The notes under the pieces: generated by a model
The model's input: only the letters and a program-made list of their open reading frames with translations
Told to the model about the DNA's origin: nothing
Databases searched by the model: none
Source: Candidatus Caenarcanales bacterium
GTDB lineage: Bacteria > Cyanobacteriota > Vampirovibrionia > Caenarcaniphilales > Caenarcanaceae
DNA: 5,179 nt
NCBI GenBank assembly: GCA_947489925.1
Contig: CANLFK010000149.1
Coordinates: 1-5,179 of the forward strand
Direction: 5' to 3'
Part shown: positions 1 to 4,458 of the stretch, in pieces
Numbering within the stretch: the stretch's first letter is position 1
How the letters are laid out: every line of letters starts with the position of its first letter
Position numbers and translations under genes: made by a program

Positions 1-68
1 TCTTCTCTCACAAAATACTTTTTAATTAACAAAAATTGTTTATTATTAATATCGCTGGGATAATTCAT
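1..68 (-). CDS. IS5-type transposase, N-terminal fragment (runs off the left edge)
   Basis: The minus strand opens with ATG at 68-66 and stays open for 22 codons to the window edge. The peptide begins MNYPSDINNKQFLLIKKYF. This matches the start of IS5-group transposases with the DUF4096-type N-terminal domain, which typically begin M-x-Y-P-S-[DN]-[LI]-x-[DN]-x-[QE]-[WF]-x-L-I. In that family this DNA-binding region precedes a DDE catalytic domain, which would lie outside the window, so intactness cannot be judged. The 66 nt between the ATG and the probable element end at 134 is a normal leader for such an element. No Shine-Dalgarno is visible. The call rests on about 19 residues, so the family is likely but not proven. 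Confidence 0.7.
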   Translation of the reverse strand, partial: MNYPSDINNKQFLLIKKYFVRE

Positions 69-134
69 TGTTAATTTGTTTTGACGACTCTAACTTTAAT
101 TTATCTCAGTTTCTACTTTTTTTCAGACAGCTTC
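1..134 (-). mobile_element. Right part of an IS5-like insertion sequence, with probable terminal inverted repeat
   Basis: On the minus strand the stretch from 134 downwards reads GAAGCTGTCTGAAAAAAAGT. A GGCTGTCTGAAAA-like end is common among bacterial insertion sequences, and it lies 66 nt upstream of the transposase-like start codon, where an end is expected. The triplet next to it outside (TTA at 135-137, TAA on the element strand) would fit a 3-bp TNA target duplication, but the other end is not in the window, so neither the inverted repeat nor the duplication can be confirmed. The exact boundary is uncertain by a few bases. Confidence 0.5.
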
Positions 135-154
135 TTATGGCAAATTTTAGAAGA

Positions 155-254
155 TTATTTTTTATTAACCAATTGTCTTAATTTACGAAGTTGATCACGG
201 ATTTGTCCCGCTCTTTCAAATTCAAGCTCTCTGGTGGCTAAAAGCATTTGTTCT
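155..254 (-). repeat. uvrB 3'-end partial copy 1 (outermost)
   Basis: Read on the minus strand, this ends with the UVR-type tail LATRELEFERAGQIRDQLRK followed by LRQLVNKK and a TAA stop at 157-155. From 170 to 254 it matches the real uvrB end with 6 differences in 85 nt. Three are silent; the others change Ala to Thr (two bases) and Ser to Leu. The tail also has an Asn and so ends NKK instead of KK. This is the most altered copy. The 17-nt block shared by all four copies lies at 171-187. To the right of 254 nucleotide similarity to uvrB stops, but the frame remains open. Confidence 0.9.
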
Positions 255-338
255 GATTTTTGAGCATATTCTAATAAATCTTTCAATTCATCACTTATTA
301 CTATTCCAGTATCTTCTATTTTAAAAGTATCTTCAAAG

Positions 339-344
339 TATAAT
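339..344 (+). promoter_or_regulatory. Possible -10 box for the nuclease-like gene
   Basis: A perfect TATAAT lies 34 nt before the ATG at 379. The expected -35 region (about 316-321, CTATTT) is a poor match to TTGACA, so the site is tentative. Between it and the start codon is a purine-rich leader with no AGGAG-type Shine-Dalgarno sequence. Confidence 0.35.
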
Positions 345-378
345 TTGGAAAAAGTAGAAAGATAGAAAAAGAACCAAA

Positions 379-870
379 ATGATAAATAAAATTTCTATTC
401 AATTTGACTATTCAACATTAAAAAACACTCAATATGTTGGAGAATTTGGTGCTCAATTAATTCGATTGAATTTTACGGTCAATAACATTGATACTTTTGT
501 ACCTTTGATTGATGACAAAGCAATTGATTTTATAGCGAGAACGAAAGACCAAAAGTATTATGATATTCAAGTTAAAACAATCAGATTAACAAAAGAAAGA
601 TACTTTTATGAAACTAAAGAGAAATGGGGAGGGGAAATTCGTCAAAATCTACTTATTGCTTTTGTAATTCTTATCGCAGAAAAAGAACCAATTTTACTTT
701 TAATTCCAGGAAATAAATGGGTTGAAGAAAGTTTGAAAAACAAAATATTCGGAAATAGAGATTATGATGGGGGGAAAAGTTTGCCTGAATGGGGTTTAAC
801 CATTAATCTTAAAAATTTAGAATATTTAAAAGAAAATTATGAAATAAATAAAACACTCGAAACATTATAG
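379..870 (+). CDS. Small PD-(D/E)XK nuclease-like protein
   Basis: This is a 163-residue soluble protein with no signal peptide or membrane segment. The first 70 residues carry what looks like a PD-(D/E)XK nuclease core: a helix with Glu22 (VGEFGAQLIRL), then Asp50 in AIDFIA, then Gln64-Val65-Lys66 in YYDIQVKTIR. This E...D...QxK order, with Gln in place of the second acid, is known in Mrr-like and other restriction-endonuclease-fold families. A hydrophobic strand pair (NLLIAFVILIAE and PILLLIPG) follows, as expected for the rest of the fold, then a short C-terminal extension. By inference it could cut DNA in restriction, defence or mobile-element maintenance; the sequence does not show the target. 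It sits alone between uvrB-end copies 1 and 2, opposite in orientation to uvrB, with no methyltransferase or partner gene beside it. Only one ATG is possible before an upstream stop. That it is a gene is very likely; the nuclease assignment is motif-based. Confidence 0.75.
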   Translation: MINKISIQFDYSTLKNTQYVGEFGAQLIRLNFTVNNIDTFVPLIDDKAIDFIARTKDQKYYDIQVKTIRLTKERYFYETKEKWGGEIRQNLLIAFVILIAEKEPILLLIPGNKWVEESLKNKIFGNRDYDGGKSLPEWGLTINLKNLEYLKENYEINKTLETL

Positions 871-950
871 AAAACCAGCATTTAACAACCGTTTTGCACT
901 ATTACGGGTTTTTGGAAAAAGCAAAAGAAGAAGCATAAAGATAAAGATAA
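871..950 (+). other. Short gap: weak hairpin and a coding-like tail
   Basis: Directly after the nuclease-like gene, AACCGT (887-892) can pair, with one bulged base, with ACGGGTT (904-910), followed by a short T run (911-913). This could act as a weak intrinsic terminator. In another frame, 873-938 reads as a 21-codon tail (ending HYYGFLEKAKEEA, stop TAA) that looks more protein-like than the AT-rich spacers nearby and may be the relic of a lost gene. The two readings compete and neither is secure. Confidence 0.25.
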
Positions 951-1077
951 TCACTTCTTAACCAATTGTCTTAATTTACGAAGTTGATCACGGATTTGTC
1001 CAGCTCTTTCAAATTCCAGTTCTTTGGCGGCTGAAAGCATTTGTTCTTCCAGTTTTTTAATGACTTTCGGCAAGTCT
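951..1077 (-). repeat. uvrB 3'-end partial copy 2
   Basis: On the minus strand this encodes the last 41 residues of UvrB (DLPKVIKKLEEQMLSAAKEL onward to QLVKK) and a TGA stop at 953-951. It matches the real end at 4332-4458 over 127 nt with 9 differences and no gaps. Eight are silent, including TAA to TGA, and one is a conservative Arg to Lys change. Similarity stops sharply at both sides: at the stop codon on the left and after 1077 on the right. Upstream the frame is open for about 21 more codons (to a TAA near 1142) without a start, so it is a fragment, not a gene. The 17-nt block common to all copies is at 964-980. Confidence 0.95.
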
Positions 1078-1244
1078 GGAATTTTACACTGAAACTCTTT
1101 CGTTAACTTCTTGTAATTCCAACTGTTATGATTTACTATTTATTTTATAACAAATTTTATAATAGATTTTTCTATTTTTTCTTTTAAATTAGTCTATCAT
1201 CAAGATAACTAAAGAATTTAATATTTTATATTTTTTCATAAAAT
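1078..1244. other. AT-rich gap with an inverted repeat next to the operon promoter
   Basis: No gene is supported here; short frames on both strands are low-complexity and without ribosome-binding sites. A TATAAT at 1158-1163 has no convincing -35 partner. At 1223-1229 and 1238-1244 there is a perfect 7-bp inverted repeat (ATTTTAT, 8-nt spacer, ATAAAAT) abutting the -35 box of the following operon. It could be an operator, but pure A/T repeats of this size also arise by chance in such DNA. Confidence 0.3.
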
Positions 1245-1273
1245 TTGACACTTTTTAAACAATCTGATAAATT
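1245..1273 (+). promoter_or_regulatory. Sigma70-type promoter of the 217-aa/HTH-peptidase operon
   Basis: A perfect -35 box TTGACA (1245-1250) is followed by a 17-nt spacer and a 4-of-6 -10 box TAAATT (1268-1273). The expected transcription start is about 1279-1281, which coincides with the A of the ATG at 1280. This predicts a leaderless or nearly leaderless mRNA and agrees with the lack of any Shine-Dalgarno sequence before this ATG. The -10 box lies within the left arm of a 15-nt palindrome (1267-1281). Confidence 0.6.
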
Positions 1274-1281
1274 AAATTTAT
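1267..1281. promoter_or_regulatory. Palindrome over the -10 box and start codon (candidate operator)
   Basis: ATAAATTAAATTTAT is a perfect 7+1+7 palindrome covering the -10 box, the predicted transcription start and the first two bases of the ATG. A dimeric XRE regulator binding here would block transcription, and such a regulator is encoded by the second gene of the operon. The site is made only of A and T, so chance is a real alternative. A second perfect 6+1+6 palindrome, CATGATGATCATG, occurs inside the coding region at 1304-1316. Confidence 0.3.
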
Positions 1282-1933
1282 GATTAAAAAAACACAATAT
1301 ATCCATGATGATCATGCAATAATAAAAATTCCTCAGCCTGTATTTTTGGAATTATTTGCATGTTGTTATGCTGGTCATGAAATAGCTGTTCAAAATAATG
1401 CTCAGCAAGCTTTTTATCATGTCCATCATGAAACAAAGAAGGCTTGGAATATTGGAATTCAAACTTGGTATGAGGCAACAGCTTTAATTAAATATAATTT
1501 TTCTGAAAACCCTGATTGGGAAGTTGTTGATAAAGATATGATTTTTGAACTTATCTACAAAAAAGAGCTTCTATTTAGAGTAAATAAATCTTCGCAAGAG
1601 GAATATCCAAATGAAGCCGTACAAATAAAATTACTTAGTTCAACAAAAGAAGATTTACAAATACACCCTTATACTATTAGTTATACTTCTCCTAATGGTA
1701 ATATCAACCCTTTAAGAGAAATTCAATATATGGCTATTCATGAAATTATTACAAAAGAAAATAAAATAATAAAAACAAATCCATTATTAATAGCTGATAT
1801 TGATGAAATTAAACAAGTCGCAAAACAATGGCTAGAAGTTGTATCAACTGGAGAAGTCGTTAGTATTACAGAAATCACAGGCAAGTATGTTAGAGAAAAT
1901 TATTTAGCTGAAAATCAAATCTATGCAGCTTAA
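1280..1933 (+). CDS. Hypothetical protein, first gene of the HTH-metallopeptidase operon
   Basis: This is a 217-residue protein that I do not recognise. It has no signal peptide, membrane span or repeat. The N-terminal third is rich in His and aromatic residues (IHDDH at 8-12, FACCYAGHE at 26-34, YHVHHE at 46-51, then several Trp and Tyr). The middle is Lys/Glu-rich, and the C-terminal part is predicted-helical with a Trp in KQWLEVV and an acidic-basic tail. The His and Cys residues might bind metal, but no known zinc motif is formed. It ends 15 nt before the next gene and shares its promoter, so the two are very probably co-transcribed. By position it could be the substrate, partner, toxin or antitoxin of the HTH-M78 protein; that is inference only. 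There is no Shine-Dalgarno sequence; the ATG at 1280 is chosen because it starts the open frame and lies at the predicted transcription start. Confidence 0.85.
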   Translation: MIKKTQYIHDDHAIIKIPQPVFLELFACCYAGHEIAVQNNAQQAFYHVHHETKKAWNIGIQTWYEATALIKYNFSENPDWEVVDKDMIFELIYKKELLFRVNKSSQEEYPNEAVQIKLLSSTKEDLQIHPYTISYTSPNGNINPLREIQYMAIHEIITKENKIIKTNPLLIADIDEIKQVAKQWLEVVSTGEVVSITEITGKYVRENYLAENQIYAA

Positions 1934-1948
1934 ACAAATTTTTTACTC

Positions 1949-2995
1949 ATGAAAATAAATGGCGAATTATTCAAATTAATAAGAATATCTCGGGACATAT
2001 CTCAAGCGGATATTGCAAGTATTCTTAATATTAAACAACCAATAGTTTCTGATATAGAGAATACTGGAGAATGTTCACAAGAATTACTTTATAAAATCTC
2101 ACAAGTTTTAAGATATACTCCTAAATTCTTTTTAAAAGAACCTTTAGTTAAAGATACCAATTTAATTTTGTACAGAAAAAAACTCACTATTCCTAAAAAG
2201 CTCTTAAACTCCATTGATGCTCGTTTAGATATATTTTTAAATTATCAATTGCCCGAATTATTTAAGCAAAAAATAAATGTAATTTCAATGCCATCAAAAA
2301 TAAATCAATTAATTATTAAATTAAATAGTTTTAGTACGATAGAAGAAAAAACATCTTACATAAGAGAGACTTTTAATATTAAAATGCAAGTAAATAACCT
2401 TGTAGAGTTGATTGAATCTCTTGGAATTATAATTATTTATTTTAATTTTCCTACCGATAAAATTGATGGATTTTCCACCGTTTTAAATGGTAAGTTCGTA
2501 ATTATAGTTAATAAAATGTTTCCTATTGATAGATTAAGATTTACTTTAGCTCATGAACTTGGGCATATTTGTCTTAATCATTTATCCAAAGCCTCTGAAA
2601 TAATGTCTGAAGATTGCGAAAAAGAAGCTAATCAATTTGCAAGTGAATTATTAATACCAAGTAATAAAATAAAACCTTTATTGAAAGATTTAACAATTAC
2701 CAAACTATTTGATTTAAAAAGAACATGGAAAGTCTCAGTAGGAGCTTTAGTAAAAAAAGCAACTGAATTGAATATGGTGAAAAATTCTAGCTCTCTTTAT
2801 GTTCAATTAGCTAGAACAGGCTGTACTAATAAAAATGAACCAGATATTATCAATGAAAAAGAATATCCATCATCTTTAAAGAAACTAATTGAAAACTATA
2901 AAGAACAAAATCAAAAAACCGATTTTAATGTTGTGCATGAGGCTTTTGGATACATGGATCAATCAGAGTATTTATTATTAAGCTCAACGAAGTAA
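1949..2995 (+). CDS. XRE-family HTH regulator fused to an M78 (ImmA/IrrE-type) zinc metallopeptidase
   Basis: The protein has 348 residues. Residues 1-62 form an XRE/Cro-C1 helix-turn-helix, with the helices in SQADIASILNIKQPIVSDIE (18-37). A linker (about 70-150, beginning LYRKKLTIPKK) resembles that of other HTH-M78 fusions. The peptidase core spans about 150-240: the zinc motif HELGH at 202-206 in RFTLAHELGHICLNH, and the probable third ligand Glu226 in EKEANQFASELLIP, the usual E-A-N-x-F-A-x-x-L-L-x-P signature. The tail (about 277-348) is not recognised. All expected catalytic residues are present, so an active enzyme is plausible. In this family, ImmA cleaves the ICEBs1 repressor and IrrE cleaves DdrO; other HTH-M78 genes act as toxin-antitoxin-like or metabolic regulators. 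Here it may sense a signal and control its own operon. There is no Shine-Dalgarno sequence before the ATG, so translation may depend on the upstream gene. Confidence 0.93.
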   Translation: MKINGELFKLIRISRDISQADIASILNIKQPIVSDIENTGECSQELLYKISQVLRYTPKFFLKEPLVKDTNLILYRKKLTIPKKLLNSIDARLDIFLNYQLPELFKQKINVISMPSKINQLIIKLNSFSTIEEKTSYIRETFNIKMQVNNLVELIESLGIIIIYFNFPTDKIDGFSTVLNGKFVIIVNKMFPIDRLRFTLAHELGHICLNHLSKASEIMSEDCEKEANQFASELLIPSNKIKPLLKDLTITKLFDLKRTWKVSVGALVKKATELNMVKNSSSLYVQLARTGCTNKNEPDIINEKEYPSSLKKLIENYKEQNQKTDFNVVHEAFGYMDQSEYLLLSSTK

Positions 2996-3011
2996 ACATT
3001 TTCCAGAGTGA

Positions 3012-3047
3012 TCACTTCTTCACCAATTGTCTTAATTTACGCAGTTG
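3012..3047 (-). repeat. uvrB 3'-end partial copy 3 (short)
   Basis: These 36 nt encode, on the minus strand, the last 11 residues of UvrB (QLRKLRQLVKK) and a TGA stop at 3014-3012. They differ from the real end at only two bases, both silent (TTG for TTA, TGA for TAA). The common 17-nt block is at 3025-3041. Like the real uvrB end, this copy has GCAGTTG where copies 1 and 2 have GAAGTTG, so it is closest to the present gene. Just left of it is the 10-nt palindrome AGTGATCACT (3007-3016). It also supplies the stop codon of the 349-aa gene, in a different frame. Confidence 0.85.
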
Positions 3048-4086
3048 CTCTCTTCATATTGTTTAGGTCTTCTATTGTTGCGGTTTGTAGTTCACCTTTA
3101 TATGACCTGACACCATTCAAAGATTCAGCATTTGTTTTAGTAACCGCTAAGGCTTCGGCTTCTGTTAATAGGACGGGAAGATACCAGGGGAAAGAATAAC
3201 CAGGCTTTGGTGGATCATATACTCCATATTGCATCGCTCTATAATCATACTCTGTTAGTTCTTTTGGGATAACAACATCTGGTTCTTTGGGATCGTTCCC
3301 ACAGGGTACAGAACATATTGCTTCAAGCTTAAGTTCATTATGAGCGGGTTCTGTACGCTCTGTACCATAATAATCCACAGATGTTCTTTCTGGTACAAAC
3401 TTTCTTGTGATTTTTGAACCTTCTGTTATCAAAGAAAGTCTAGCATTCATACCATCCCAAGAACTATGCCATAAGCCAGAGGAAACTTCGTTCGGAGTAA
3501 ATCTCCAATGTTTAATGGCTTCAATCACATCAAGAGTCTCTAATCTAGCATTGCGAGGATTTGGATTAGCTCTTTCTTTATTAATCTTATGTATTGAATC
3601 TTCCAAACAGTGAAAAGCATATTGTTCTTGACGTGAAAGTTTGTCATTTAAAAATTTTCCAATATCTTTTATTGAAGATTCCTGAAATTCCTGATAAAGC
3701 GGATGATTATTTGCTTGAGCCTTATTTGATGATAGCAGTTGTCTTAAATTAGCAACTTCCATTTTCAATGCTTGATAGTTCTCTATTTCTTCAAAAACTA
3801 TTGGAGCTTGTTTTTTCAGTATGGTTGCAAATTGTTCTAAGTTGTACTTATCAAAATTTTTATTTGTTAAAAACTCAGACAAAGGAGACTTAAATTGTTT
3901 GCCTCTTATTGTTAGAGAAGTACTATTTTGAGAAGGTTTAATTAATTCTTCTAGCGGAGATAATTTTTGTAATTTTTGAGACTGTATACAAGCCTCGTGT
4001 AAAGGTCTTTTTGGTGGAGATGCTAAAGGGTTTTCCTGCATCCGAATAGCCCTAGAAAAAGCACCATTTAAATCAACTCTAACCAT
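3037..4086 (-). CDS. Hypothetical protein, 349 aa, 3' end formed by the uvrB-like repeat
   Basis: I do not recognise this protein. It has no signal peptide or membrane span. The N-terminus (1-60) is Pro/Ser/Lys-rich and probably disordered; 75-165 is largely helical with coiled-coil character (EEIENYQALKMEVANLRQLL around 99-118). The region 185-300 looks globular, with several Trp and Tyr (KHWRF, GLWHSSWDGM, VDYYGTERTEP) and a Pro/aromatic segment YDPPKPGYSFPWYLP at 290-304. Translation starts at the ATG 4086-4084, supported by AAGGAG at 4100-4095, 8 nt upstream. It lies 245 nt downstream of uvrB in the same direction, so it could be read from its own or the uvrB promoter. Its last two codons and TAA lie inside uvrB-end copy 3 but out of frame with uvrB. 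This suggests that recombination cut off the original C-terminus; how much is missing is unknown. It faces the HTH-peptidase gene convergently, 41 nt apart, with no clear terminator between them. Confidence 0.8.
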   Translation of the reverse strand: MVRVDLNGAFSRAIRMQENPLASPPKRPLHEACIQSQKLQKLSPLEELIKPSQNSTSLTIRGKQFKSPLSEFLTNKNFDKYNLEQFATILKKQAPIVFEEIENYQALKMEVANLRQLLSSNKAQANNHPLYQEFQESSIKDIGKFLNDKLSRQEQYAFHCLEDSIHKINKERANPNPRNARLETLDVIEAIKHWRFTPNEVSSGLWHSSWDGMNARLSLITEGSKITRKFVPERTSVDYYGTERTEPAHNELKLEAICSVPCGNDPKEPDVVIPKELTEYDYRAMQYGVYDPPKPGYSFPWYLPVLLTEAEALAVTKTNAESLNGVRSYKGELQTATIEDLNNMKRATA

Positions 4087-4094
4087 AAATTCAA

Positions 4095-4100
4095 CTCCTT
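4095..4100 (-). promoter_or_regulatory. Shine-Dalgarno sequence of the 349-aa gene
   Basis: The minus strand reads AAGGAG 8 nt before the ATG. It fixes the start of this gene and is the only strong ribosome-binding site visible in the window; the plus-strand cargo genes have none. Confidence 0.8.
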
Positions 4101-4331
4101 ATCACTATTTAACGATTTGATTTAATAAATATTTATTTGTTTCTTAAATATAAGTAAGAAGACATTAAAAGTGTGGTAAAAAAAGAGAATGAGACAAGCA
4201 CTCACTCAATGAAATATTAAATTCCATCGGCATAAAATACCATATTTCTTTTGTTTAGGTACTTAGCTTAACACAAACAAACTAGTCAAGACTCATATTG
4301 TTTTAATACAATTGTTATCCTTTTACTTTCT
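4101..4331. other. Intergenic region between uvrB and the 349-aa gene
   Basis: No gene is supported on either strand. On the minus strand a TTGACT (4289-4284) could be a -35 box for the 349-aa gene, but the facing -10 positions (for example TAAGTA at 4265-4260) are weak. A TATATT further down has no good -35. Just after the uvrB stop, a 5-bp stem ATTGT/ACAAT with a 6-nt loop could form but has no T run, so no uvrB terminator can be called. Confidence 0.3.
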
Positions 4332-4458
4332 TTACTTCTTCACTAATTGTCTTAATTTACGCAGTTGATCACGGATTTGTCCAGCTCTTTCAAATTCAAG
4401 CTCTCTAGCGGCTGAAAGCATTTGTTCTTCCAGTTTTTTAATGACTTTTGGCAAGTCT
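4332..4458 (-). repeat. Genuine uvrB 3' end, reference copy of the four-fold repeat
   Basis: This is the part of the intact uvrB reading frame that is repeated downstream at 3012-3047, 951-1077 and 155-254. It encodes the last 41 residues, which include the UVR motif, plus the TAA stop. The block AATTGTCTTAATTTACG (4345-4361) is identical in all four copies, and AGTTG follows one variable base later in each. If the repeats mark an insertion site, this block is the best candidate for the crossover core. It shows only a weak, imperfect dyad. Confidence 0.85.

Larger units (their letters stand above)
155..394 (-). pseudogene. UVR-motif gene fragment: uvrB tail fused in frame to unrelated coding-like sequence
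   Basis: The frame of uvrB copy 1 stays open rightwards to a TAG at 397-395, giving about 80 codons, 47 of them beyond the uvrB similarity. The part next to the uvrB tail reads like real protein (EDTGIVISDELKDLLEYAQK then SEQM), and the joined peptide still resembles a UVR domain, the UvrC-interacting motif at the UvrB C-terminus. No ATG precedes it, no ribosome-binding site is seen, and its upstream part overlaps the leader and start of the plus-strand nuclease-like gene. I read it as a remnant made by recombination, not an expressed gene. The far upstream part is rich in Phe, Tyr and Leu only because the plus strand there is purine-rich, so that stretch may be open by chance. Confidence 0.4.

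Noticed and set aside
879..886. Integron attC site after the nuclease-like gene (ATTTAAC fits the RYYYAAC end)
   Set aside because: No matching GTTRRRY partner was found in the next 200 nt, and no integron integrase is present.
964..990. Tyrosine-recombinase-type inverted arms flanking the 17-nt core
   Set aside because: Only a few outer bases pair (CAA with TTG); the dyad is too weak to support by itself.
1284..1478. 64-codon open frame on the minus strand
   Set aside because: It lies wholly antisense inside the 217-aa gene, has no ribosome-binding site, and its His-rich peptide mirrors the His/Met codons of the real gene.
3008..3199. 63-codon open frame on the plus strand
   Set aside because: It starts in uvrB copy 3 and runs antisense to the end of the 349-aa gene, with no start signal; it is a shadow frame.
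3407..3613. 68-codon open frame on the plus strand
   Set aside because: Antisense inside the 349-aa gene, without a ribosome-binding site or protein-like features.
155..4458. The four repeats as a CRISPR array or transposon ends
   Set aside because: They are direct repeats far apart with gene-length spacers, differ in length, and encode the in-frame uvrB tail, unlike CRISPR repeats or inverted IS ends.
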